Assembly (NCBI GenBank): GCA_900540205.1
Contig: UQER01000004.1
Coordinates: forward strand, 76,713 to 140,712
From: an uncultured Porphyromonadaceae bacterium
GTDB taxonomy: Bacteria > Bacteroidota > Bacteroidia > Bacteroidales > Muribaculaceae
Reading direction: 5' to 3'
Length of the DNA: 64,000 bases
Shown here piece by piece: positions 41,173 through 50,392 of this stretch; position 1 is the stretch's first letter; the number at the start of each line of letters is the position of its first letter. Both the position numbers and the translations under genes were made by a program. The notes beneath the pieces were generated by a model. The model made no database searches and had not been told where the DNA came from. It saw only the letters and a program-made list of their open reading frames with translations.

Positions 41173-43299
41173 ATGGCTAAATCAGACGAACATCTTAAAT
41201 TTACCCGCAATATCGGTATCATGGCCCACATCGATGCCGGTAAGACCACCACATCGGAGCGTATCCTGTTCTACACCGGCCTTACCCACAAAATCGGCGA
41301 GGTGCACGACGGTGCCGCTACCATGGACTGGATGGAGCAGGAGCAGGAGCGTGGTATCACAATCACCTCCGCCGCCACCACCACTTTCTGGAAATATGCG
41401 GGCGACAAATATAAAATCAACCTCATTGACACTCCGGGACACGTTGACTTCACCGTTGAGGTAGAGCGTTCGCTCCGCGTGCTCGACGGCGCTGTGGCAA
41501 CATTCTGCGCCGTTGGTGGCGTTGAGCCCCAGAGTGAGACCGTATGGCGTCAGGCCGACAAGTACAACGTACCCCGCGTGGGCTACGTCAACAAGATGGA
41601 CCGCTCCGGCGCAAACTTCTTCGAGGTTTGCCGTCAGGTGAAGGATGTGCTGGGTGCAAACCCCTGTCCCATCCAGGTGCCCATCGGCGCTGAGGAAACA
41701 TTCAAGGGTCTGGTCGACCTCATCACCATGAAGGCTATCTTCTGGCATGACGAGTCGATGGGTGCTGACTACACCGAGGAAGAAATTCCCGCCAACATGC
41801 TGGCAGAATGCGAAGAGTGGCGTGACAAGATGCTTGAGAAAATCGCCGAGTACGACGACGCTCTCATGGAGAAATACTTCGACGACCCCTCCACCATCAC
41901 CGAGGAGGAGATCCGCCGCGCTCTCCGTGCAGCAACACTGAAAATGGACATCGTGCCCATGACCTGCGGCTCCTCGTTCAAGAACAAGGGCGTGCAGTGC
42001 CTGCTCGACAATGTCTGCGCATACCTCCCCAGCCCCCTCGATGCAGGTGCGGTCGAAGGCCACGCCATCGACGATCCCGACAAGATCGAGACCCGCGAAC
42101 CCTCGTCGGAGGCTCCCATGTGTGCCCTGGCGTTCAAGATCGCTACCGACCCCTATGTAGGCCGTCTGACATTCTTCCGTGTTTACTCGGGTGATGTTGT
42201 TGCCGGCAGCTATGTGCTCAACGCACGCAGCGACAAGAAGGAGCGCGTGAGCCGTCTGTTCCAGATGCACTCGAACAAGCAGAATCCGATGGAGAAAATC
42301 GGTTGCGGCGATATCGGCGCAGGTGTAGGTTTCAAGGATATCCGCACCGGCGACACTCTCTGCGACGAAAACCACCCCATCGTACTCGAGGCAATGGAAT
42401 TCCCCGATCCCGTTATCGGTATCGCAGTGGAGCCCAAGACTCAGAAGGACCTCGACAAACTCGGCGTGGGTCTGCAGAAACTCGCCGAAGAGGACCCCAC
42501 ATTCCGCGTGGAGACAAACGAGGAGACCGGCCAGACCGTTATCTCGGGTATGGGCGAGCTTCACCTCGACATCATCATCGACCGTCTGAAACGCGAATTC
42601 AAGGTAGAGTGCAATCAGGGTCAGCCCCAGGTTACCTACAAGGAAGCCATCACAAAGCCCGTCGAACTTCGCGAAGTGTTCAAGAAGCAGACCGGTGGCC
42701 GTGGTAAATTCGCCGACATCATCGTTCGCGTCGAGCCGGTTGACGAAGGCTTCGAAGGCGGCCTGCAGTTTGTTGACGAGGTCAAGGGCGGTAACATTCC
42801 CAAGGAATTCATCCCCTCGATCCAGAAGGGTTTCACAACCGCTATGAAGAACGGTGTGCTTGCAGGTTATCCCGTGGAGAAGCTGAAGGTGACCGTTATC
42901 GACGGTTCGTTCCACCCGGTGGACTCCGACCAGCTTTCGTTCGAGCTCTGCGCCATCCAGGCCTTCAAGAAGGCTTCGGAAAAGGCAGGTCCCGTGCTTA
43001 TGGAGCCTATCATGAAGATTGAAGTGGTTACCCCCGAAGAGAGCATGGGCGATGTTATCTCCGACCTCAACAAGCGCCGCGGCCAGGTTGAGGGTATGGA
43101 AACCTCGCGCAGCGGTGCCCGCGTCGTCAAGGCACAGGCTCCCCTCGCAGAGATGTTCGGTTACGTTACCGCACTCCGTACCATCACTTCCGGACGCGCC
43201 ACCTCGACCATGACATTCTCGCACTACTCTGAAGTTTCGTCGTCGATCGCCAAGAAGGTGCTCACCGACTGTCAGGGCCGTGTGGATCTCATAAAATAA
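41173..43299 (+). CDS. fusA: Elongation factor G
   Basis: 708 residues. GTPase that drives translocation and, with RRF, ribosome recycling. G1 AHIDAGKTTTSERI (about 17-30), the switch region RGITITSAATT, DTPGHVDFTVEVERS and NKMDRSGANF. Domains II-V follow, ending with ALRTITSGRATSTMTFSHYSEV. Its place between rpsG and rpsJ marks it as the main housekeeping EF-G; tuf is absent from this position. Confidence 0.98.
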   Translation: MAKSDEHLKFTRNIGIMAHIDAGKTTTSERILFYTGLTHKIGEVHDGAATMDWMEQEQERGITITSAATTTFWKYAGDKYKINLIDTPGHVDFTVEVERSLRVLDGAVATFCAVGGVEPQSETVWRQADKYNVPRVGYVNKMDRSGANFFEVCRQVKDVLGANPCPIQVPIGAEETFKGLVDLITMKAIFWHDESMGADYTEEEIPANMLAECEEWRDKMLEKIAEYDDALMEKYFDDPSTITEEEIRRALRAATLKMDIVPMTCGSSFKNKGVQCLLDNVCAYLPSPLDAGAVEGHAIDDPDKIETREPSSEAPMCALAFKIATDPYVGRLTFFRVYSGDVVAGSYVLNARSDKKERVSRLFQMHSNKQNPMEKIGCGDIGAGVGFKDIRTGDTLCDENHPIVLEAMEFPDPVIGIAVEPKTQKDLDKLGVGLQKLAEEDPTFRVETNEETGQTVISGMGELHLDIIIDRLKREFKVECNQGQPQVTYKEAITKPVELREVFKKQTGGRGKFADIIVRVEPVDEGFEGGLQFVDEVKGGNIPKEFIPSIQKGFTTAMKNGVLAGYPVEKLKVTVIDGSFHPVDSDQLSFELCAIQAFKKASEKAGPVLMEPIMKIEVVTPEESMGDVISDLNKRRGQVEGMETSRSGARVVKAQAPLAEMFGYVTALRTITSGRATSTMTFSHYSEVSSSIAKKVLTDCQGRVDLIK

Positions 43300-43306
43300 A
43301 ACAAAC

Positions 43307-43342
43307 TCCGCCGGGGCAGCAAATGATTCTTGACCCGGCGGA
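43307..43342 (+). other. Hairpin between fusA and rpsJ
   Basis: TCCGCCGGG (43307-43315) pairs perfectly with CCCGGCGGA (43334-43342), loop of 18. Not followed by a T-run, so read-through from the str genes into the S10 genes is expected; it may tune it or be an attenuator or processing site. Confidence 0.55.
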
Positions 43343-43376
43343 ACAATAAATAAATCATCAAACAACTCATACAGAA

Positions 43377-43682
43377 ATGAGCCAGAAAATCAGAATCAAA
43401 CTGAAATCGTACGACCACAATCTGGTCGACAAATCGGCCGAGAAGATTGTGAAGACAGTGAAGGCCACAGGCGCCGTGATCAGCGGTCCTATCCCCCTGC
43501 CCACCCACAAGCGCATCTTCACCGTGAACCGTTCGACATTCGTAAACAAGAAATCGCGCGAACAGTTCCAGCTTTCAGCCTACAAGCGTCTCATCGACAT
43601 CTACAACTCCACCGCCAAGACTGTGGACGCGCTGATGAAACTCGAACTCCCCTCGGGTGTTGAGGTTGAAATCAAAGTGTGA
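43377..43682 (+). CDS. rpsJ: Small subunit ribosomal protein S10
   Basis: 101 residues; 30S head protein, also NusE in antitermination. MSQKIRIKLKSYDHNLVDKS start, SGPIPLPTHKRIFTVNRSTFVNKKSREQF loop. No separate promoter was found before it, so it seems joined to the str genes. Confidence 0.98.
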   Translation: MSQKIRIKLKSYDHNLVDKSAEKIVKTVKATGAVISGPIPLPTHKRIFTVNRSTFVNKKSREQFQLSAYKRLIDIYNSTAKTVDALMKLELPSGVEVEIKV

Positions 43683-43745
43683 TGCCCCCGCGGTTTCAGA
43701 AGAACAATCGAATCAGATAAAAAAACAAACAGACATGACGGGCGT

Positions 43746-43770
43746 CCTGCGCCACACATTGCGGCGCAGG
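43746..43770 (+). other. Hairpin between rpsJ and rplC
   Basis: CCTGCGCC (43746-43753) pairs with GGCGCAGG (43763-43770), with nearby GGGCG/CGCACCC extension. The 122-nt spacer is otherwise AT-rich; a control element is possible. Confidence 0.5.
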
Positions 43771-43804
43771 CAACGCACCCGATAATTATAAACTAACTAC
43801 AGAA

Positions 43805-44422
43805 ATGCCAGGATTATTAGGAAAGAAAATCGGAATGACATCCGTTTTCAGTGCCGACGGCCGCAACATGCCGTGCACTGTTATCGAAGTAGGTCCTTGT
43901 GTGGTTACTCAGGTTAAGACTGTTGAGACCGACGGCTACAATGCCCTGCAGCTTGGTTTTGAGGAGCAGAAAGAAAAGCACTGCACCCAGCCCATGGCCG
44001 GTCACTTCAAGAAAGCCGGAACAACCCCCAAGCGCCACTTGGCCGAGTTCAAAGGTTTCGAAGGCGAGTTCAAGCTCGGCGACGTTATCGATGTGAATCT
44101 CTTCTCTGAGAACGATTTCGTTGACATCGCCGGAATCTCCAAGGGTAAAGGTTTCCAGGGTGTTGTAAAGCGCCACGGATTCGGCGGTGTAGGCCAGGCA
44201 ACCCACGGCCAGCACAACCGTCTGCGTGCCCCCGGTTCAATCGGTGCCTGCTCCTACCCCGCAAAGGTGTTCAAGGGAATGCGCATGGCCGGCCAGACAG
44301 GTAACGAGCGTGTGACCGTTCAAAACCTCAAGGTGGTGAAGGTGATCCCCGAACACAACGTGATGATGATCAAGGGTTCAATCCCCGGAAGTAAAGGTTC
44401 AATCGTAATGATAGAGAAATAA
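43805..44422 (+). CDS. rplC: Large subunit ribosomal protein L3
   Basis: 205 residues. Early assembly protein near the peptidyl transferase centre. MPGLLGKKIGMTSVF start; FKGMRMAGQTGNERVTVQNLKVVKV is the rRNA-contact region. TAATG overlap with rplD suggests coupling. Confidence 0.98.
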   Translation: MPGLLGKKIGMTSVFSADGRNMPCTVIEVGPCVVTQVKTVETDGYNALQLGFEEQKEKHCTQPMAGHFKKAGTTPKRHLAEFKGFEGEFKLGDVIDVNLFSENDFVDIAGISKGKGFQGVVKRHGFGGVGQATHGQHNRLRAPGSIGACSYPAKVFKGMRMAGQTGNERVTVQNLKVVKVIPEHNVMMIKGSIPGSKGSIVMIEK

Positions 44423-45042
44423 TGGAACTCGCAATATACAACATAAAAGGTGAAGACACCGGCCGCAAGGCTGTGCTGAACGACGCGGTGTTTGCTATTG
44501 ATGCAAACGAGCATGCCGTATATCTCGATGTGAAGCAGTACCTCGCCAACCAGCGTCAGGGTACTCACAAATCGAAAGAACGTAGCGAGGTTTCCGGTTC
44601 CACCCGCAAGCTGCACAAGCAGAAAGGCGGCGGCGGCAGCCGTATCGGTGACATCAACTCGCCTGTGCTCGTAGGTGGTGGCCGCGTGTTCGGTCCCCGT
44701 CCCCGCGACTATCGTTTCAAACTCAATAAGAAAATCAAGCAGCTCGCACGCAAGTCTGTCCTCTCTGCCAAGGCTCAGGACAACAAGATCGTGATTGTCG
44801 AGGACTTCACATTCGAAGCACCCAAGACAAAGGATTTCGTGGCTCTGACCAAGAACCTCAAGCTCGAAGGCACAAAGACCCTTCTGCTGCTTGCCGGAAT
44901 CGACAAGAACGTGTACCTGTCGGCCCGCAACGTGCCCGACACACGCGTGATGACCGCTTCCGACGTGAACACTTACGCTCTGCTCAACAACAAGGCCATC
45001 GTGATGACCGAGAGCAGCCTTGAAGTTATTAACAAACTCTAA
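44422..45042 (+). CDS. rplD: Large subunit ribosomal protein L4
   Basis: 206 residues. Lines the exit tunnel. KQKGGGGSRIGDINSPVLVGGGRVFGP is the extended loop. In E. coli L4 autoregulates the S10 operon; whether that occurs here is not known. Starts on the last base of rplC's stop. Confidence 0.98.
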   Translation: MELAIYNIKGEDTGRKAVLNDAVFAIDANEHAVYLDVKQYLANQRQGTHKSKERSEVSGSTRKLHKQKGGGGSRIGDINSPVLVGGGRVFGPRPRDYRFKLNKKIKQLARKSVLSAKAQDNKIVIVEDFTFEAPKTKDFVALTKNLKLEGTKTLLLLAGIDKNVYLSARNVPDTRVMTASDVNTYALLNNKAIVMTESSLEVINKL

Positions 45043-45063
45043 AACCGTAGGAGGAAACACAAG

Positions 45064-45354
45064 ATGGAATTCACAATCGAACCGATCGTTACCGAAGCGG
45101 CCACCAATCTCACCGAGAAGCTCAACCGCTACACCTTCCGCGTTTCGCCCGAAGCCAACAAATTCCAGATCAAGGATATGGTGGAGAAGCTCTACGGCGT
45201 CAAGGTGCTCAATGTGAACACATGCGTTGTTCGCGGTAAAAACAAATCGCGCTACACCAAGAGCGGCCTGCTCCGCGGCAAGACTGCCAGCTGGAAGAAG
45301 GCGTTTATCGCTGTTGGTGAAGGCGAAACTATCGACTTTTATAGCAATATCTGA
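45064..45354 (+). CDS. rplW: Large subunit ribosomal protein L23
   Basis: 96 residues; tunnel-exit protein, docking site for trigger factor and SRP. ITEAATNLTEKLN-like start and KLYGVKVLNVNTCVVRGKNK signature. Preceded by AGGAGG, one of the few clear Shine-Dalgarno sites in the cluster (about 45050-45055). Confidence 0.97.
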   Translation: MEFTIEPIVTEAATNLTEKLNRYTFRVSPEANKFQIKDMVEKLYGVKVLNVNTCVVRGKNKSRYTKSGLLRGKTASWKKAFIAVGEGETIDFYSNI

Positions 45355-45365
45355 TATAACCAAAA

Positions 45366-46193
45366 ATGGCAGTAAGAAAATTCAAGCCCACCACACCGGG
45401 GCAACGACACAAAGTTATTGGCGTCTTCAAAGGAGCGATCACTGCTAAAGCGCCAGAAAAATCTCTTACAGTCGGTAAAAAAAGCACCGGAGGACGTAAC
45501 TCCGAGGGCCACCTCACCACACGCTACCTTGGTGGCGGCCACAAACGCAAATACCGTATCATAGACTTTAAGAGAACCAAATACGGTGTGCCCGCCGTAG
45601 TAAAGGCAATCGAGTACGATCCCAACCGTTCGGCCCGCATCGCCCTTCTCTACTACGTTGACGGAGCTAAAGCTTACATCATTGCACCCAACGGCTTGGA
45701 AGTTGGCGCAACTGTTGTCAGCGGTCCCGATGCAGCGCCCGAAGTGGGCAATGCACTTCCCCTGGGCAAAATTCCCGTGGGTACTGTGGTCCACAACATC
45801 GAGTTGCGTCCCGGTCAGGGAGCCTTCATGGCCCGTTCGGCCGGCACTTTCGCTCAGCTCGTGTCGCGCGAAGGTGACTATGCGATTGTCAAGCTTCCCT
45901 CAGGTGAAACCCGTAAAATCCTCGCAGCCTGCATGGCAACCGTAGGCGTTGTAGGCAACTCGGAGCACTCGCTGGAGCGCTCGGGCAAGGCCGGCCGCTC
46001 ACGCTGGCTCGGACGCCGCCCCCACAACCGTGGTGTTGTCATGAACCCTGTGGATCACCCCATGGGTGGTGGCGAAGGCCGCGCTTCCGGTGGACATCCC
46101 CGCTCGCGCACTGGTCTCTACTCGAAAGGTCTTAAGACTCGTTCGCCGAAAAAGACTTCTTCGAAGTATATCATCGAGAGAAGAAAGAAGTAA
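45366..46193 (+). CDS. rplB: Large subunit ribosomal protein L2
   Basis: 275 residues; needed for subunit joining and near the peptidyl transferase centre. RNSEGHLTTRYLGGGHKRKYRIIDFKR and the C-terminal GRRPHNRGVVMNPVDHPMGGGEGRASGGHPRSR with the conserved His. Confidence 0.98.
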   Translation: MAVRKFKPTTPGQRHKVIGVFKGAITAKAPEKSLTVGKKSTGGRNSEGHLTTRYLGGGHKRKYRIIDFKRTKYGVPAVVKAIEYDPNRSARIALLYYVDGAKAYIIAPNGLEVGATVVSGPDAAPEVGNALPLGKIPVGTVVHNIELRPGQGAFMARSAGTFAQLVSREGDYAIVKLPSGETRKILAACMATVGVVGNSEHSLERSGKAGRSRWLGRRPHNRGVVMNPVDHPMGGGEGRASGGHPRSRTGLYSKGLKTRSPKKTSSKYIIERRKK

Positions 46194-46224
46194 ACTCGTA
46201 AGTTAACATCTCAAAGACATCACA

Positions 46225-46494
46225 ATGAGTCGTTCATTAAAAAAAGGCCCTTTCATCAGCGTTAAACTTGAAAAGAAAGTGAATGCTATGGAGCAGAGCG
46301 GCAAGAAATCGGTTATCAAAACCTGGAGCCGCGCTTCGATGATCGCCCCCGAATTCGTGGGTCACACTTTCGCCGTCCACAACGGCAACAAGTTTATCCC
46401 TGTCTACGTGACCGAGAACATGGTTGGACACAAGCTTGGCGAGTTCGCTCCCACGCGCACCTTCCGCGGCCACGCCGGCAACAAGAAAAAATAA
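46225..46494 (+). CDS. rpsS: Small subunit ribosomal protein S19
   Basis: 89 residues; forms a complex with S13 in the 30S head. MSRSLKKGPFIS start, IKTWSRASMIAPEFVGHTFAVHNGNKFIPV and the GEFAPTRTFRGHAG C-terminal signature. Confidence 0.98.
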   Translation: MSRSLKKGPFISVKLEKKVNAMEQSGKKSVIKTWSRASMIAPEFVGHTFAVHNGNKFIPVYVTENMVGHKLGEFAPTRTFRGHAGNKKK

Positions 46495-46552
46495 CCTGTC
46501 GGGCCGACGTTTAAATTAACTTTTTTTCGACAAAAAAATACCACAAAATAAA

Positions 46553-46966
46553 ATGGGTGTAAGAAAAAGAAACTCAGCTCAGGCAAGAAAGGAAGCCCTC
46601 AAAACGCAGAGCTTTGCCAAACTTACCAATGTGCCCACCTCCCCCCGCAAGATGCGTCTGGTGGCCGACCTGGTTCGTGGCAAAGAGGTGTTCCGCGCCC
46701 TGGGCATCCTCAAATTCTCAAATAAAGAGGCCGCTGCCCGTGTAGAGAAGCTCCTCCGTTCGGCTATCGCCAACTGGGAAGCCAAGAACGAGCGCAAGGC
46801 CGAAAACGGCGAACTGTATGTGAGCACCATCTTCGTAGATTGCGCTCCCATGCTCAAACGCTTGCGTCCCGCCCCCCAGGGCCGTGGCTACCGCATCCGC
46901 AAACGCGCCAACCACGTGACCCTCTTCGTAGACACAATCGATAACGACACTAAAAACAAGGACTAA
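46553..46966 (+). CDS. rplV: Large subunit ribosomal protein L22
   Basis: 137 residues, a little longer than E. coli (110) at the N terminus. Beta-hairpin reaches the exit tunnel: LKRLRPAPQGRGYRIRKRANHVTL. TSPRKMRLVADLVRG is the family start region. Confidence 0.97.
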   Translation: MGVRKRNSAQARKEALKTQSFAKLTNVPTSPRKMRLVADLVRGKEVFRALGILKFSNKEAAARVEKLLRSAIANWEAKNERKAENGELYVSTIFVDCAPMLKRLRPAPQGRGYRIRKRANHVTLFVDTIDNDTKNKD

Positions 46967-46969
46967 GAC

Positions 46970-47716
46970 ATGGGACAGAAAGTAAATCCGATTAGCAACC
47001 GCTTAGGTGTGATTCGCGGATGGGATTCCAACTGGTTTGGAGGTAAAAAGTATGGCGACACCCTGCTTGAGGACTCCAAGCTCCGCAAATATCTCAACGT
47101 GCGTCTGGCCAAGTCGAGCGTTTCCCGCATCGTTATCGAGCGTACACTCAAACTCATCACCATCACCGTGTGCACATCGCGTCCCGGCGTGATCATCGGC
47201 AAGGGTGGCGCTGAGGTTGACAAGCTCAAGGAAGAACTCAAGAAAATCACCGACAAGGATGTTCAGATCAACATCTTCGAGGTGAAGCGTCCCGAACTCG
47301 ACGCCCAGATTGTGGCAAGCAACATCGCCCGCCAGATCGAAGGCAAGGTGGCTTACCGCCGTGCCGTGAAGATGGCCGTGGCAGCCACAATGCGCTCGGG
47401 TGCCGAGGGTATCAAGGTTCAGGTTTCGGGCCGTCTGAACGGCGCCGAAATGGCCCGCTCCGAAATGTTCAAGGAAGGCCGTACACCGCTCCACACCCTG
47501 CGTGCCGACATCGACTACGCACTGGTTGAGGCTCACACCAAGGTCGGTGTGATCGGCGTGAAGGTCTGGATCTGCCGTGGCGAGGTTTACGGCAAGCGCG
47601 ATCTTGCCCCCAACTTCACCGCTGCCGCCAAGGACAACCGTCCCGCAGGCAACGGCGAACGTGGCGGCCGCGAACGCCGTGGCGGCTTCCGCAAGCCCCG
47701 CGCACCCCGTCAGTGA
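46970..47716 (+). CDS. rpsC: Small subunit ribosomal protein S3
   Basis: 248 residues; mRNA entry site. MGQKVNPISNRLGVIRGWDSNWF start, KH domain with VIIGKGGAEVDKLKEEL, and GMSGRLNGAEMARSE-type C domain. The last 30 residues are a Gly/Arg-rich tail (GERGGRERRGGFRKPRAP) longer than the E. coli end. Only 3 nt after rplV. Confidence 0.97.
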   Translation: MGQKVNPISNRLGVIRGWDSNWFGGKKYGDTLLEDSKLRKYLNVRLAKSSVSRIVIERTLKLITITVCTSRPGVIIGKGGAEVDKLKEELKKITDKDVQINIFEVKRPELDAQIVASNIARQIEGKVAYRRAVKMAVAATMRSGAEGIKVQVSGRLNGAEMARSEMFKEGRTPLHTLRADIDYALVEAHTKVGVIGVKVWICRGEVYGKRDLAPNFTAAAKDNRPAGNGERGGRERRGGFRKPRAPRQ

Positions 47717-48016
47717 TTCTGACACGCTGAACTTCCGGTAGCCACCGGAAGTCAGCACCCTCAAATAAAAAAACGTTTGCAACCGGCAACTGTGGGTTTC
47801 CTCCTCCTGTGAGGGCGGAACCCGGCCGGCGGCCAACCGACGGGGGACGGCCTCGTTAACCATCCCTCAGACGTTGCCCCGATGCATCAGCGGCCAGGTG
47901 TCCGCCCAACCCTTCCTCAAGGACACTCCCCGGCCATTGCGCACCCGGCTCCGGTCACCGGCAGGCAAACACCGAGCTAACTACTCAAATCAAAAATCGA
48001 TTAACATCTTTCAGAA
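47717..48016 (+). other. 300-nt structured spacer between rpsC and rplP
   Basis: No gene. Contains the perfect hairpin ACTTCCGGT-AGCC-ACCGGAAGT (47731-47752) and other GC-rich complementary words. In most bacteria rpsC and rplP are nearly adjacent, so this long spacer is unusual. No promoter of the TAnnTTTG type and no T-run terminator were found. Confidence 0.5.
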
Positions 48017-48448
<432 letters not shown>

Positions 48449-48461
48449 TTGACCAGAAGCT

Positions 48462-48659
48462 ATGAAGAAAGAAGAAATCAAAGAGATGTCGACGGCCGAC
48501 CTCAAGGAGCGCCTCGCACAGATGGAGAAGGACTATCTCCAGCAAAAGGCCAACCATGCGGTATCGCCCCTCGACAATCCTGCCAAGATTACACTTGACC
48601 GCAAAATGATCGCCCGCGTTAAGACCGAGCTCCGCGCCCGCGAACTCAATAATAAATAA
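48462..48659 (+). CDS. rpmC: Large subunit ribosomal protein L29
   Basis: 65 residues; two-helix protein at the tunnel exit. KKEEIKEMSTADLKERLAQMEKDYLQQKANHAV and the ending IARVKTELRAREL. Confidence 0.96.
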   Translation: MKKEEIKEMSTADLKERLAQMEKDYLQQKANHAVSPLDNPAKITLDRKMIARVKTELRARELNNK

Positions 48660-48686
48660 TAACCTCAAACCCGTCCAAACAAAATC

Positions 48687-48947
48687 ATGGAAGAAAAAAG
48701 AAATCTCCGCAAAGAGCGTATTGGGGTTGTTTCGAGCAACAAGGGTGACAAGACCATCACTGTAACAGTGAAGTGGAAGGAAAAACACCCCATCTACGGC
48801 AAGTTCGTGAACAAGACGAAGAAATTCCACGCACACGACGAAAAGAACGAGTGCGAAGTGGGCGACACCGTTCGCCTGATGGAAACCCGCCCTCTGTCAA
48901 AGACCAAGAGATGGCGCTTAGTAGAAATCATCGAAAAAGTTAAGTAA
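48687..48947 (+). CDS. rpsQ: Small subunit ribosomal protein S17
   Basis: 86 residues; OB-fold primary binder of 16S rRNA. RKERIGVVSSNKGDKTITVTVKWKEKHPIYGKFV and GDTVRLMETRPLSKTKRWRLVEI. In E. coli it is the last gene of the S10 operon; here it runs on 2 nt into rplN. Confidence 0.98.
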   Translation: MEEKRNLRKERIGVVSSNKGDKTITVTVKWKEKHPIYGKFVNKTKKFHAHDEKNECEVGDTVRLMETRPLSKTKRWRLVEIIEKVK

Positions 48948-48949
48948 CA

Positions 48950-49315
48950 ATGATACAGACCGAATCACGTTTAACCGTTGCAGACAACAGCGGAGCAAAA
49001 GAGGCACTGTGCATCCACGTGCTGGGTGGCACCGGTCGCCGCTACGCCTCTGTGGGCGACATCATCGTAGTTACGGTGAAGAGTGTAATCCCCTCGTCGG
49101 ACGTAAAGAAAGGCACTGTATCGAAGGCAGTTGTCGTGCGCACCAAGAAGGAAATCCGCCGTCCCGACGGCTCGTATATCCGCTTCGACGACAACGCCTG
49201 CGTGCTGCTTAACAACGCCGGCGAACTCCGCGGCACCCGTATTTTCGGCCCGGTGGCCCGCGAACTCCGCGCCACCAACATGAAAATCGTGTCGCTTGCC
49301 CCCGAGGTGCTCTAA
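48950..49315 (+). CDS. rplN: Large subunit ribosomal protein L14
   Basis: 121 residues. MIQTESRLTVADNSGAKEALCIHVLGG start; RPDGSYIRFDDNACVLLNNAGELRGTRIFGPVARELR. First gene of the spc operon in E. coli; no break is seen before it here. Confidence 0.98.
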   Translation: MIQTESRLTVADNSGAKEALCIHVLGGTGRRYASVGDIIVVTVKSVIPSSDVKKGTVSKAVVVRTKKEIRRPDGSYIRFDDNACVLLNNAGELRGTRIFGPVARELRATNMKIVSLAPEVL

Positions 49316-49354
49316 CACATTACAGCAACAACCGTAAACACAGAGAAAATCCCA

Positions 49355-49675
49355 ATGAGCAAAACATATATCAAAAAGGGAGATACCGTTTACGTTCTCG
49401 CCGGCGAGGACAAGGGCCGTCAGGGCCGTGTGCTGTCGATTCAGGCAGACAAGAACCGCGCCATCGTAGAGGGTATCAATATCGTGTCGAAGAGCACGAA
49501 ACCCACCGCCAAGCATCCCCAGGGCGGCATTGTGAAGATGGAGGCTCCCATCAACATCTCTAATCTCGCGCTCATCGACCCCAAGAGCGGCAAACCCACC
49601 CGTGTGGGCATCCGTTTCAACGAGGACGGCGCGAAAGTTCGTTACGCTAAAAAATCAGGAGAGGAGATCAAATAA
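49355..49675 (+). CDS. rplX: Large subunit ribosomal protein L24
   Basis: 106 residues; assembly initiator. KOW motif KKGDTVYVLAGEDKGRQGRVLSI at the start, INIVSKSTKPTAKHPQGGIVKMEAPI. Stop overlaps the rplE start (TAATG). Confidence 0.98.
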   Translation: MSKTYIKKGDTVYVLAGEDKGRQGRVLSIQADKNRAIVEGINIVSKSTKPTAKHPQGGIVKMEAPINISNLALIDPKSGKPTRVGIRFNEDGAKVRYAKKSGEEIK

Positions 49676-50220
49676 TGAGCAGCACAACTCTTAAAAAGCA
49701 ATACGACGAGAAAATCGTCCCCGCACTGACCAAGGAGTTCAACTACACCACAGTCATGCAGGTGCCCCGCCTGAAGAAAATCGTTATCAACGAAGGTCTC
49801 GGCGACGCAACCCAGGACAAGAAGATCATCGAGACAGCCATCAACGAGCTCACCGCCATCACCGGCCAGAAGGCTGTGCCCACCCTGTCGAAGAAGGATA
49901 TCTCCAACTTCAAGGTGCGCAAAAAAATGCCTATCGGTGCACGCGTCACACTGCGCCGCGAGCGCATGTATGAGTTCCTGGAGCGTCTGATCCGTGTGGC
50001 TCTGCCCCGTATCCGCGACTTCAAGGGTATCGAAGGCAAGCTCGACGGCCGCGGCAACTACACCCTCGGCATCACCGAGCAGATCATCTTCCCGGAAATC
50101 AACATCGACACCATCAACAAACTCACAGGTATGAACATCACCTTCGTGACAACGGCCAACACCGACGAAGAAGGCTTTGCTCTGCTCAAGCAGTTTGGTC
50201 TTCCCTTCAAGAACAAGTAA
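49675..50220 (+). CDS. rplE: Large subunit ribosomal protein L5
   Basis: 181 residues; binds 5S rRNA. VMQVPRLKKIVINEGLGDATQDKKII, KKMPIGARVTLRRERMYEFLERLI and FPEINIDTINKLTGMNITFVTTANTDEEG. Followed, unexpectedly, by a strong terminator (50248-50292) before rpsN. Confidence 0.98.
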   Translation: MSSTTLKKQYDEKIVPALTKEFNYTTVMQVPRLKKIVINEGLGDATQDKKIIETAINELTAITGQKAVPTLSKKDISNFKVRKKMPIGARVTLRRERMYEFLERLIRVALPRIRDFKGIEGKLDGRGNYTLGITEQIIFPEINIDTINKLTGMNITFVTTANTDEEGFALLKQFGLPFKNK

Positions 50221-50247
50221 GCCCGCGGGCCACTTGCTTTCTGAATG

Positions 50248-50292
50248 AAAAAAAGACTGCCGCGCATCCGTGCGTGGCAGTCTTTTTTTTTT
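50248..50292 (+). terminator. rplE: Intrinsic terminator inside the ribosomal protein cluster (after rplE)
   Basis: A-run plus GACTGCC (50255-50261) pairs with GGCAGTC (50276-50282), with an inner CGCA/TGCG stem, followed by at least ten T. By shape it is one of the best terminators in the window. Confidence 0.85.
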
Positions 50293-50353
50293 ATGGACTG
50301 ATGGTTCAGATAAAATTGTTAAATAAATTTAAGAAATTATTGAATGCTGTTTG

Positions 50354-50385
50354 TTGGGCGGTTACGAAATAAATTCTTATCTTTG
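50354..50385 (+). promoter_or_regulatory. rpsN: Promoter of the rpsN-rpmJ unit
   Basis: TTG at 50354-50356 (and TTTG at 50350-50353) with TATCTTTG at 50378-50385; spacing 21 bp. Transcription starts near 50392, restarting the cluster after the terminator. Confidence 0.75.
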
Positions 50386-50392
50386 CACGAAA

